Shown here: piece after piece, positions 39,130 through 48,362 of the stretch | Layout: each line of letters starts with the position of its first letter | Position numbering within the stretch: the first letter of the stretch is position 1 | NCBI RefSeq assembly: GCF_004114535.1 | Contig: NZ_LBJC01000002.1 | Coordinates: 124,001 to 188,000 of the forward strand | Length of the DNA stretch: 64,000 bases | Source of the DNA: Bradyrhizobium nanningense | GTDB lineage: Bacteria; Pseudomonadota; Alphaproteobacteria; Rhizobiales; Xanthobacteraceae | Direction of reading: 5' to 3' | Notes under the pieces: generated by a model | Databases searched by the model: none | What the model saw: the letters and a program-made list of their open reading frames with translations, nothing else | What the model was told of the DNA's origin: nothing | Position numbers and translations under genes: made by a program

Positions 39130-40740
39130 ATGCATATCGTACGTATCGGCGCTGAAGCTTCCGAATTGCGGCCCGCCGAGGAGATCGGCGCCAAGGCCGC
39201 CAACCTCGCCCGCATGGCGGCGCTGGGCCTGCCGGTGCCGCCAGCCTTCGTGTTACCGGTCAAGCTCTGCGCCGACGTCATTGCCGGCCATGCGCACGCC
39301 ACGCGGCACCTGCGCGATGGCTTGGCGGAGGGAATCTCGTTCCTGGAGAGCGCCACCGGAAAGCGCTTCGGCGACCGCCGGCAACCGCTCCTGGTATCGG
39401 TGCGCTCGGGTTCGGCGCGATCGATGCCGGGCATGCTCGACACCGTTCTCAATGTCGGTTGCACGCCCGATGCCGTGCATGGCCTGATCCGTGCGACCGG
39501 CCGACCGCGGCTCGCCTGGGATTGCCGGCGCCGTTTCCTGGAGAGCTTCGGCGAGACCGTGCTCGAGATCGACCAAGCCGCCTTTGCCGCGCACATCTCG
39601 GAACTCGTCGCAGCCGAATACGCCGGCAGCGACCGCGAGCTCGACAGTGAAGCGCTGGAGCGGCTCGCCAGCCGCGAGCAGACGCTGATCGAGGATCGCG
39701 CCGATGGCTCGCTGGAGGATGCCTTCGCGCAGCTCGAGGCCGCAGCCCAGGCGGTCTATCGCTCCTGGACGAGCGAGCGAGCGCAGACTTATCGAAGCCT
39801 CCAGCACCTCGAAACGCTCGAGGGTACCGCCGTGACCGTGCAGGCGATGGTCTTCGGCAATAGCGGTCTTGCCTCCGGCGCAGGCGTGGCCTTTTCGCGC
39901 GATCCGTCGACGGGCGCATCGCGCCCAATGATCGACCTCGTGCTCGATGCGCAAGGCGAAGACGTCGTTTCCGGAAAGCGCGCACCCGATACGGCCGAGG
40001 CGATCGCGCGCGAGTTGCCGAAACTGGAATCGGAACTCGGCGATATCCTGAGGCAACTGGAGCTCGCATTCGCGGATGTTCAGGATGTCGAGTTCACGGT
40101 CGAGAACGGTAGGCTCTGGATCCTCCAAACCCGGACGGCCAAGCGCACGCCGCGCGCCGCCGCAAGGATCGCGATCGACTTCGTGCACGAAGGGCTGATC
40201 TCGAAAGACGAAGCATTGGGGCGGATTGCGGAGATCGACCTCACCTCGCTCGCCGAGACCCATTTGGTTTCCTCGGGCAAACCCGCTACGACCGGCATCG
40301 GCGCATCCGGCGGCATCGGTATTGGACGGGCGGCGTTCTCGTCCGAAAGCGCTCAGCGCCTGTCGGCCGCGGGCGAGCCGGTCATCCTGCTGCGTCCCGA
40401 TACCAGCACAGCCGATGTCGCCGGCTTCGCTCTGGCCGCCGGCATCGTCACTGCGGTCGGTGCGCGCACCTCGCATGCAGCCTTGGTGGCGCGGCAAATG
40501 GGCAAGCCGTGCGTGGTCGGCTGCCGTGAGTTGAAGATCGACCCTGTCGCGAAGCGGGCTCAGCTCGGAAATGCCGCTCTCGCCGAAGGCGAATGGATTA
40601 CGATCGAAGGCGACGCCGGGGCTCTCTATCTCGGACGCTGCGAGACGATCCGGACGCAGCCCGAAGCCGAGCTTGCCGAGATCGCCGCGTGGAAGGCCCA
40701 ATCCGGCCGACATGGCAGGCTCGCCGCCGCGCCTCAGTGA
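39130..40740 (+). CDS. Truncated PPDK-like protein: ATP-grasp plus phosphohistidine domain only
   Basis: 536 residues, homologous to the N-terminal half of pyruvate phosphate dikinase. ATP-grasp part: EEIGAKAANLARMAALGLPV, VSVRSGSARSMPGMLDTV, VQAMVFGNSGLASGAGVAF, FTVENGRLWILQTRTAKR. Phosphohistidine domain: GARTSHAALVARQMGKPC with His at residue 449. The sequence ends soon after, so the whole C-terminal PEP/pyruvate barrel is missing. It should be able to phosphorylate its His with ATP and Pi but not make PEP; an acceptor must be another protein. Start supported by GAGGAAG upstream. Its 3' end overlaps the convergent RMD1-like gene by 7 bases. Confidence 0.93.
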   Translation: MHIVRIGAEASELRPAEEIGAKAANLARMAALGLPVPPAFVLPVKLCADVIAGHAHATRHLRDGLAEGISFLESATGKRFGDRRQPLLVSVRSGSARSMPGMLDTVLNVGCTPDAVHGLIRATGRPRLAWDCRRRFLESFGETVLEIDQAAFAAHISELVAAEYAGSDRELDSEALERLASREQTLIEDRADGSLEDAFAQLEAAAQAVYRSWTSERAQTYRSLQHLETLEGTAVTVQAMVFGNSGLASGAGVAFSRDPSTGASRPMIDLVLDAQGEDVVSGKRAPDTAEAIARELPKLESELGDILRQLELAFADVQDVEFTVENGRLWILQTRTAKRTPRAAARIAIDFVHEGLISKDEALGRIAEIDLTSLAETHLVSSGKPATTGIGASGGIGIGRAAFSSESAQRLSAAGEPVILLRPDTSTADVAGFALAAGIVTAVGARTSHAALVARQMGKPCVVGCRELKIDPVAKRAQLGNAALAEGEWITIEGDAGALYLGRCETIRTQPEAELAEIAAWKAQSGRHGRLAAAPQ

Positions 40741-41573
40741 GTACCGGTCAGGATCTGAAGACATCCGATCGCGATCTCGATCACGATCAGCACCACGACG
40801 GCGATTTCGAGGCGGAGCGAGCGCTGGGTGTCGATGATGTCGGTCAGCGCGTTGGCGGTCTCCGACACCGCGGTGAGCTTGCGCTCGAGCGTGTCGAGGC
40901 GCTCCTTCAGCTCGTACTCGTCCTCGAGACGGGAATAGAGCCGGTCGAGCTCGGGCTTCTCCCAGAGCACGTCGGGCTTCTCGGCGATCGCGACGCGGCC
41001 GGCGACGCGCTGCTGCACCAGCAGTGCGTTGCCGATCAGTTGCAGGATGCCCTTGCGCCGACGCGGCGTGCGGCCACGTTCGGCAAGCTCTCGCGCAAAA
41101 GGTTCGATCACATCGAACACCGCCGCGACGCGGCGCTCGTCGCGCGCCAGCGACGTGCTCTTGGCCAGCGCATCCGCAACCAGCAGCAGCCGGTCGTCGG
41201 AGAACTTGGCGAGGCAGATCGGCCCGCCGGGCTGGATCGCCTCGGCGGCCTCGTCGTTGCAGAGCTGCGCCTGTGCGATCTCCTCCTCAAAGGGGCTGAG
41301 CTCTCCGGTCACGCGTGACTTCAGGTTGTCGATGAGAACCTTCTCTTCCGAAGGCAGCAGGCCGATCAGCACCACGACGCCGTAGCGGAAGATCACGGCA
41401 AGACCGGCATGGACACGGAAGGCCGCCGGCGTGGACGAGACCAGCGCCCCGATCTCCAGGCCGGAAGCATTGATGCGGTCCCCCAGCATCAGCGCCCGGA
41501 TCCGCAAGCTCGGCGCGGCCTCCTGCTTCGGCGATGTTGTCGCCGCGCCAACAGCGAGTTGATCGGCGTTCAT
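40734..41573 (-). CDS. RMD1/DUF155 family membrane protein
   Basis: 279 residues. The DUF155 (RMD1) core: RIRALMLGDRINASGLE, FRYGVVVLIGLLPSEEKVLI, ALAKSTSLARDERRVAAVFD; then coiled-coil-like ELDRLYSRLEDEYELKERL and TLERKLTAVSETANALTD, and a C-terminal transmembrane segment (IAVVVLIVIEIAIGCLQIL). Mitochondrial relatives (RMD1, RMND1) act in mitochondrial translation or positioning; a bacterial role is unknown. GGAGG six bases upstream supports the start. Convergent with, and overlapping, the half-PPDK gene. Confidence 0.85.
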   Translation of the reverse strand: MNADQLAVGAATTSPKQEAAPSLRIRALMLGDRINASGLEIGALVSSTPAAFRVHAGLAVIFRYGVVVLIGLLPSEEKVLIDNLKSRVTGELSPFEEEIAQAQLCNDEAAEAIQPGGPICLAKFSDDRLLLVADALAKSTSLARDERRVAAVFDVIEPFARELAERGRTPRRRKGILQLIGNALLVQQRVAGRVAIAEKPDVLWEKPELDRLYSRLEDEYELKERLDTLERKLTAVSETANALTDIIDTQRSLRLEIAVVVLIVIEIAIGCLQILTGTH

Positions 41574-41895
41574 GTGAAGCCTCCGCCGGCACCAAAGTCA
41601 CACATTTTCCTGCTCCAGCCTTTCTCGCAAGGCGCACCTTCTGCCGAAGTCGTTGCCGCGCGCTGCGCAGCGTCGCCGTAAAACCACGGATGGACTACCC
41701 GCGGGATGAGCTCGTGCCGGAACATTCGGCAATATTGCCAGCCTGCTTGTGACACAAACGGCTACGGTGACCGGTTGCGATTTACCATCCATGCCGAAGC
41801 GCCGCCAGAAAGTTGCACTCGGCAACGCGACCGGTTTATGACAGCATTGTAGCGAGCTACGCTTCTCCCGAAATGCAGACACTGAAGCCTCAATC
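41574..41895. other. Intergenic region between divergent RMD1-like and glycosyltransferase genes
   Basis: 322 bases that should carry two divergent promoters. I see no ORF, repeat, hairpin or recognisable operator in it. Confidence 0.5.
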
Positions 41896-42471
41896 ATGCT
41901 GAGCGTCATCATTCCGACCGAAGGCGTCGAGCAGACGGCGGTGGCGACTCTGGCCGCGCTGGTGCCCGGAGCCGCCGCCGGAATCGTCCGGGAAGTGCTC
42001 CTGGTCGACGGCACCCGCAACGGCGTCATCGAGCGCGTTGCCGACGTCGCAGGCTGCCGTTTCGTCGGCTTCGAGGGATCCTCGCAGGGCGCCGCGCTCG
42101 CGGCCGGCGCGCTCCAGGCGCGTTCGCCCTGGTTGATGTTCCTGCCTGCGGGCGCCGTGCTGGAAACCGGCTGGATCGAGGAAACCACCCAGTTCATCCA
42201 GGCCGTTGCGACCAGCGGACGGGACCGGGCCGCGGTGTTCCGCTATGCGCGCTCGCCCTATGCGGATACTGGATTGCGCGACATCCTCCGGGCCGTGGCA
42301 CGCGGGCTGATCGGCCCGCTCGGCGATCAGGGGCTTCTGATTGCCCGTGGCCATTACGACCGGGTCGGCGGCTACCCGCCGCAGGCCCGCCGGTCCGAGG
42401 CGCAGCTGCTCCGGCGGCTCGGCCGCTCGTCCCGGACCATGCTGCGCAGCCGGATCGTCATGGTCGGCTGA
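41896..42471 (+). CDS. Glycosyltransferase family 2-like protein, short
   Basis: 191 residues. GT-A fold start MLSVIIPTEGVEQTAVATLA, VREVLLVDGTRNGV, and FVGFEGSSQGAALAAGALQA, as in short GT2-type proteins of the TIGR04283 kind. The DxD metal site is not obvious: the expected strand reads WLMFLPAGAVLETGW, so catalysis is uncertain. C-terminal region GLIARGHYDRVGGYPPQ matches the RxxFxxxGGF element. No membrane anchor. Ribosome binding site weak. Confidence 0.75.
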   Translation: MLSVIIPTEGVEQTAVATLAALVPGAAAGIVREVLLVDGTRNGVIERVADVAGCRFVGFEGSSQGAALAAGALQARSPWLMFLPAGAVLETGWIEETTQFIQAVATSGRDRAAVFRYARSPYADTGLRDILRAVARGLIGPLGDQGLLIARGHYDRVGGYPPQARRSEAQLLRRLGRSSRTMLRSRIVMVG

Positions 42472-42482
42472 GGCCCTCCGAC

Positions 42483-42520
42483 ACTTGCCAAAGTCAAATA
42501 ATTATTTGACAGTGGCAAGT
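42483..42520 (+). promoter_or_regulatory. 38-base nested palindrome upstream of MarR-GNAT gene (operator)
   Basis: Outer arms ACTTGCCA (42483-42490) and TGGCAAGT (42513-42520); inner 18-base perfect palindrome GTCAAATAATTATTTGAC at 42493-42510. The two are separated by AA and AG only. It ends 13 bases before the start codon, so binding would block translation or transcription initiation. Typical of MarR autoregulation. Confidence 0.75.
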
Positions 42521-42533
42521 ATCGAGGTGACCC

Positions 42534-43463
42534 ATGCAAATCAACGATACCGACGACCACGTTGCAGCAGTCCGCGCGTTCAACCGCTTCTATACCCGCA
42601 AGCTTGGTGTGCTCGACCAGCATCTCGGAAAGAGCCCGTTTTCCCTCAGCGAGGCCCGGGTGCTGTATGAGCTCGCGCATCGCGACGATCTGGCGGCAAA
42701 AGAGATCGGCAACGAGCTTGGTCTCGACCCCGGCTATCTCAGCCGCATCGTCCAGAGCTTCGATGAAAAGGGGCTCATCACGCGAAGGCCCCTGCCCGCA
42801 GATCGCAGACAATACCAACTCAGCCTCACCGCCAAGGGCCGCCAGACGTTCGCCAAGCTGAACCTGAGCTCGCAGAACGAGGTCGCCGCAATGCTGGCTC
42901 AGCTTTCGGCCAGCGACGCATCGCGGCTCACGCAGGCCATGGCGACCATCGAGTCCGTGCTGGAGCAACGCCGAACCCAGCCCGCGGCTTTCATGCTGCG
43001 CAGCCATCGCGTCGGCGACATGGGCTGGGTCATCTCCCGACAGGGTGCTGCCTATGCCGCGGACTACAATTGGGACATCAGCTACGAGGCTCTGGTCGCC
43101 GAGATCTGTGCACAGTTCATCAAGAATTACGACGCCGCGCGCGAGCACTGCTGGATCGCGGAATTGGGCGGCGAGCCGGTCGGCTCGGTCTTTCTGGTCA
43201 AAGCCACGGACGAGATCGCCAAGCTGCGCCTGTTGCAGGTGGAGAAGAAGGCGCGGGGGCTCGGCGTCGGCCGCGCACTGGTCGAGCAGTGCATCCAGGG
43301 CGCACGCGAGCGGGGCTACAGCAAGATGACGCTGTGGACCCAGAGCATCCTGGTCGCCGCACGCGGCATCTACAAAAGCGCCGGCTTCAAGCTCGTCGTC
43401 ACCGAGCCGCATCACAGCTTCGGGCAGGATCTGATTGGCGAGACCTGGGAGCGGGATCTGTGA
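42534..43463 (+). CDS. MarR-GNAT fusion: transcriptional regulator with N-acetyltransferase domain
   Basis: 309 residues. Residues 1-145: MarR winged helix, FSLSEARVLYELAHRDD, AKEIGNELGLDPGYLSRIVQ (recognition helix), RRPLPADRRQYQLSLTAKGR. Residues ~150-309: GNAT acetyltransferase with GEPVGSVFLVKATDEIAKLR and the acetyl-CoA loop KKARGLGVGRALVEQCIQGA, then ARGIYKSAGFKLV. This fusion is known in alphaproteobacteria and other groups but its substrate is unclear. GAGGTGA before the ATG supports the start, and a long nested palindrome lies directly upstream. Confidence 0.92.
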   Translation: MQINDTDDHVAAVRAFNRFYTRKLGVLDQHLGKSPFSLSEARVLYELAHRDDLAAKEIGNELGLDPGYLSRIVQSFDEKGLITRRPLPADRRQYQLSLTAKGRQTFAKLNLSSQNEVAAMLAQLSASDASRLTQAMATIESVLEQRRTQPAAFMLRSHRVGDMGWVISRQGAAYAADYNWDISYEALVAEICAQFIKNYDAAREHCWIAELGGEPVGSVFLVKATDEIAKLRLLQVEKKARGLGVGRALVEQCIQGARERGYSKMTLWTQSILVAARGIYKSAGFKLVVTEPHHSFGQDLIGETWERDL

Positions 43464-43533
43464 TCATCTCGCAACGAGCACGATGCGCATGACTGTGCCC
43501 TCGCCCCTTGTGGGAGAAGGCAGCAGAGGGATC

Positions 43534-43660
43534 GTAGGGTGGGCAAAGGCACGCTCTTCGCGCGCAGTGCCCACCACCTTTCAGCAATGGGCAAAATCGA
43601 GGGCACGCTTCCGCCTTCGCTCTTCGAGCTACGGCGGACAAGTCGCTTTGCCCACCCTAC
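43534..43660. repeat. Palindromic repeat (GTAGGGTGGGCAAAG family)
   Basis: Ends GTAGGGTGGGCAAAGGC and CTTTGCCCACCCTAC are complementary; GTGCCCACCA is inside. Copies with the same ends are at 46999 and 52514. This one contains an additional CTTCCGCCTTCGC ... CTACGGCGGACAAGTCG unit shared with the element at 8194. Confidence 0.8.
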
Positions 43661-43701
43661 GAGGCTGTCGGCGTGGAGCGATACCGGTCAGCTATCCGCA
43701 A

Positions 43702-44265
43702 CTACGCCGTCGCACCCTGCGCCTTTGGGCGACGCAGATCTTCGTCCAGCCGCGGCATAATCTCGACGAAATTGCATGGCCGCGTACGGTAGTCGAGCTG
43801 GGCCGCAAGGATGCCGTCCCAGCCGTCGCGGCAGGCGCCGGGGGAGCCAGGCAGGCAGAAGATGTAGGTCGCCCCCGCAACCCCCGCAGTGGCGCGGCTC
43901 TGGATCGTCGACGTCCCGATCTTGGCGTGGCTCAGCATGTGGAACGCGATCGAGAAACCGTCCATGCGCTTCTCGAATAACGGCTCGATCGCCTCCGGCG
44001 TGACGTCGCGTCCGGTGAAGCCGGTGCCGCCGGTGGTGATGACGACGTCGACACCGCTATCTGCGATCCAGCGGCGAACGACGTCACGGATCGCCTCGAC
44101 GTCGTCGGTGACGATCTCGCGCGCGGCAAGATGATGGCCGGCAGCGGAGAGACGATCGACCAGTGTTTGGCCGGACTTGTCGTCCGCAAGCACGCGCGTG
44201 TCGGACACGGTGAGCACCGCGATGTTGAGCGGGATGAACTGCTTGGATTCGTCAGTGGAGGCCAT
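43702..44265 (-). CDS. moaB: Molybdenum cofactor biosynthesis protein B
   Basis: 187 residues; MoaB/Mog-like fold that binds molybdopterin and catalyses its adenylylation. Visible: LNIAVLTVSDTRVLADDKSG, VDVVITTGGTGFTGRDVTPE (pterin-binding TGG motif), and IFCLPGSPGACRDGWDGIL. ATG at 44265 is preceded by CAGGAG six bases upstream; an earlier ATG at 44286 lacks that. It stands alone here, away from other moa genes, with palindromic repeats on both sides. Confidence 0.94.
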   Translation of the reverse strand: MASTDESKQFIPLNIAVLTVSDTRVLADDKSGQTLVDRLSAAGHHLAAREIVTDDVEAIRDVVRRWIADSGVDVVITTGGTGFTGRDVTPEAIEPLFEKRMDGFSIAFHMLSHAKIGTSTIQSRATAGVAGATYIFCLPGSPGACRDGWDGILAAQLDYRTRPCNFVEIMPRLDEDLRRPKAQGATA

Positions 44266-44294
44266 GACTCGCTCCTGTTTCCCCAATCACCGCC

Positions 44295-44409
44295 GTCATC
44301 CTGAGGTGCTCACCTGCGGTGCAAGCGCACCGCAGACGCGCCTCGAAGGATGGGCCGGGGGTTCGTCCTCCTTCGAGGCCCGCCGAAGAGGCGGGCACCT
44401 CAGGATGAC
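44295..44409. repeat. Palindromic repeat (GTCATCCTGAGGTGC family)
   Basis: Ends GTCATCCTGAGGTGC and GCACCTCAGGATGAC (complementary), with GCCTCGAAGGATG and CTCCTTCGAGGC as inner arms. The only copy of this family in the window; it sits between moaB and the YpfJ-like gene. Confidence 0.8.
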
Positions 44410-44483
44410 GCCACTACTTCTGAATTCTAAGATGCGCAATCCCGCATCATATTTCGTGCCGCGTCCGGGGCACGTACTCGTGC

Positions 44484-45425
44484 CTACTGCACCCCCGCTC
44501 CAAACGTATTGCAGGCCTGGACCGTGCCCTGCTGGTAGCCGGTCATGAACCATTGCTTGCGCTGCGCAGCCGAGCCGTGGGTGAAGGAGTCGGGCACGAC
44601 GCGCCCCGTCGCCTGGCGCTGCAGCGTATCGTCGCCGATCGCGCTCGCCGTGGTCAGCGCGGCGTCGATGTCGCCGGCCTCGAGGAAGTTCGGGCGCTTC
44701 TTCGCCTCGCGATTGACCCAGACGCCGGACAGGCAGTCGGCCTGCAATTCGACCTTGACCTGAAGCGCATTCGCCTCCGCCTTCGAGCCCGCCTGCTGCT
44801 GCAGCCGCGTCACCCGCGGAATGATGCCGAGCAGGTTCTGGATGTGATGGCCGGCCTCGTGCGCGATGATGTAGGCGGTGGTGAAATTGCAGGCGGACTT
44901 GCCGGAGCAGCCGCGGAAGCGCGTCTCGACCTCGCGGAAGAAGCCGGTGTCGAGGAAGATGGTGCGGTCCGGCGGACAATAGAACGGGCCCATCGCCGAC
45001 TGCGCCATGCCGCAGCGCCCGCCATTGGTGGCGTTGCGAAACAGCACGATCTTCGGACCGGTGTAGGACTGGCCCGAGGCCTGGAAGATCTCGCTCCAGC
45101 GGTCGTCGATCTCGCCGAGAATGCCGGAGATCATGCTGCCCATCTCGTCGGTCGGCGCGCCGCGCTTGCCGGAGGAGGCCTGACGGTCGGTCTGGTAGCT
45201 CGGCGCCTGGCCGCCCCCGGTGAGGATCTCGGCGCCGCCGATCAGGATGCGCGGATCGATGCCGAAGGCGTAGCCGACCAGGCCGAGGATGATGATGGTG
45301 CCGATGCCGAGCCCGCCACCGCCCATGGGCAGGCCGAACCCGCCACCTCCGCCGCCGCCAAACCCACCACCTTCGTCGCGACGATCCTCGATGTCGTCGC
45401 TGCGGCGGAAGTCATCGTAACGCAT
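44484..45425 (-). CDS. Neutral zinc metallopeptidase (YpfJ family)
   Basis: 313 residues. N-terminal part: MRYDDFRRSDDIEDRRDEGG, a long Gly-rich stretch, then one transmembrane segment (LGIGTIIILGLVGYAFGI). The catalytic motif HEAGHHIQN (HExxH) lies near residue 197, with YCPPDRTIFLDTGFFRE upstream; C-terminal DSFTHGSAAQRKQWFMTGYQ is characteristic of the COG2321 group. Probably cleaves envelope proteins at the periplasmic face. AAAGGAAAGG upstream supports the start. Function is known only by family. Confidence 0.9.
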   Translation of the reverse strand: MRYDDFRRSDDIEDRRDEGGGFGGGGGGGFGLPMGGGGLGIGTIIILGLVGYAFGIDPRILIGGAEILTGGGQAPSYQTDRQASSGKRGAPTDEMGSMISGILGEIDDRWSEIFQASGQSYTGPKIVLFRNATNGGRCGMAQSAMGPFYCPPDRTIFLDTGFFREVETRFRGCSGKSACNFTTAYIIAHEAGHHIQNLLGIIPRVTRLQQQAGSKAEANALQVKVELQADCLSGVWVNREAKKRPNFLEAGDIDAALTTASAIGDDTLQRQATGRVVPDSFTHGSAAQRKQWFMTGYQQGTVQACNTFGAGVQ

Positions 45426-46981
<1,556 letters not shown>

Positions 46982-46998
46982 CCGCTTTCGGCGGTCCT

Positions 46999-47094
46999 GC
47001 AGGGTGGGCAAAGGCGCCCTCGCGCCGTGCCCACCATCTCTCCAAGACACACAGATTTCGTGGGCACGGCGCTTCGCGCCTTTGCCCACCCTAC
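46999..47094. repeat. Palindromic repeat (GGGTGGGCAAAGGC family)
   Basis: Ends AGGGTGGGCAAAGGCGC and GCGCCTTTGCCCACCCT; inner CCGTGCCCACC / GTGGGCACGG. Same family as those at 43534 and 52514. Lies downstream of ccrM. Confidence 0.8.
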
Positions 47095-47165
47095 GGCACC
47101 TTGAACGGGGCGACAGCCAGCACTAGATTCGCCCGATCAGCCTCCGTCCTGGCCGGCCTGCTCCC

Positions 47166-47492
47166 ATGCGACGACAGTCCGAGACATTGCTGCTGGTGCC
47201 GCTGCTGCCGATCTTTCTGGTCGGCATGTTTCCGATGTTCCTGATCGCCCTGCTCGGATTCTTCGGCCTCGCATTGTTCGGCGTGCTCGTCATCTCTGTC
47301 GGGCTCGCCAGCAGCAACGAGGCTCACGACAATTTCAATCACGACGTCATCGTCCACGGCTATGCCCGCGGATCGGAGCGCAAGGCGCGCGCCTCCGACA
47401 TGCACCTCGCCGCGCGGCTCGGGCTGCGCCTGGAGGCGGTCGGCGCGGCGATGGTCCTTACGGCGGCGATCGGGCTTTGTTACGCCGGCTGA
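47166..47492 (+). CDS. Small membrane protein of unknown function
   Basis: 108 residues with two hydrophobic segments joined (LLLVPLLPIFLVGMFPMFLI, LGFFGLALFGVLVISVGLA), a polar loop NEAHDNFNHDVIVHGYARG, and a third segment near the C-terminus (LEAVGAAMVLTAAIGLCYA). I recognise no family. No ribosome binding site stands out. Independent of neighbours: a palindromic repeat precedes it and the glutathione transferase gene follows after 125 bases. Confidence 0.65.
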   Translation: MRRQSETLLLVPLLPIFLVGMFPMFLIALLGFFGLALFGVLVISVGLASSNEAHDNFNHDVIVHGYARGSERKARASDMHLAARLGLRLEAVGAAMVLTAAIGLCYAG

Positions 47493-47617
47493 TCTGCGTG
47501 GCGCGCAGGTGCCGCCCGGCAAACTCGCCGGTTGCCCTCTCCGACGCGGTTCGGGCAAGAGAAGCGGCGCGGCAATGACGCTGCATTCGCGTCTGGCAAC
47601 AAACCCTGGGGAGATCG

Positions 47618-48304
47618 ATGCTCAAATTCTATTTCAACGGATCGCCGAACCCGACCAAGGTCGCGCTCTACCTGGAAGAAGCCGGCCTGCCTTTCGAGCC
47701 GGTGAAGATCGACACCCGCAAGGGCGAGCAGTTCACGCCGGAATTTCTCAAGATCAATCCGAACGCCAAGGTGCCGGCGATCGACGATGGCGGCACCATC
47801 GTGTTCGACAGCAACGCCATCCTGCTCTACCTCGCCGAGAAGACCGGCAAGTTCCTGCCCGCCGCGAGCGTGCGCGGCGAGACGCTGTCATGGCTGATGT
47901 TCATCGCAACCGGCGTCGGCCCATATTCGGGCCAGGCGGTGCACTTCAAGCATTTTGCGCCGAAGGACCAGAACCACGACTACGCCCATAACCGCTACCA
48001 GTACGAGACCGACCGCCACTACAAGATTCTCGACGGCCACCTCAAAGGCCGCCGCTACATGGTCGGCGACGACTATTCGATCGTCGACATGGCGCTGTGG
48101 GGCTGGGCGCGGATGCTGCCGTTCAAGCTCGGCGACGACGCCTTCGCGCGATACCCGAACGTGAAGCGGCTGGTCGACGAGATCTCGGCGCGCCCCGCAG
48201 CAGCGCGCGCGATCGCCTTGAAGGACAAGTTCACCTTCAAGGCCGAGATGGACGACGAGGCGCGCGCCAACATGTTCAAGCACATGACGACCAAGGTCGC
48301 CTGA
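47618..48304 (+). CDS. Glutathione S-transferase family protein (YfcG-like)
   Basis: 228 residues. Thioredoxin-like N-terminal domain, LKFYFNGSPNPTKVALYLEE with Asn/Ser-Pro at the usual catalytic site, then INPNAKVPAIDDGGTIVFD (glutathione-binding cis-Pro and SNAI region), and a helical C-terminal domain beginning about residue 85 (YSIVDMALWGWARMLPF). Most similar in layout to YfcG/Nu-class disulphide reductases. GGGGAGATCG before the ATG supports the start. A perfect 24-base palindrome terminates it. Confidence 0.9.
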   Translation: MLKFYFNGSPNPTKVALYLEEAGLPFEPVKIDTRKGEQFTPEFLKINPNAKVPAIDDGGTIVFDSNAILLYLAEKTGKFLPAASVRGETLSWLMFIATGVGPYSGQAVHFKHFAPKDQNHDYAHNRYQYETDRHYKILDGHLKGRRYMVGDDYSIVDMALWGWARMLPFKLGDDAFARYPNVKRLVDEISARPAAARAIALKDKFTFKAEMDDEARANMFKHMTTKVA

Positions 48305-48323
48305 TCGCGCGACGACGCTGTTC

Positions 48324-48347
48324 GGGCCACGCGCATGCGCGTGGCCC
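48324..48347 (+). terminator. Perfect palindrome between convergent GST and chemoreceptor genes
   Basis: A 12-base stem with no loop bases (arm GGGCCACGCGCA, complement TGCGCGTGGCCC), followed on the plus strand by ATTTGCTTT. It can terminate the GST transcript; the minus direction has no T-run, so its role for the chemoreceptor gene is less clear. Confidence 0.65.
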
Positions 48348-48362
48348 ATTTGCTTTCAGGAC

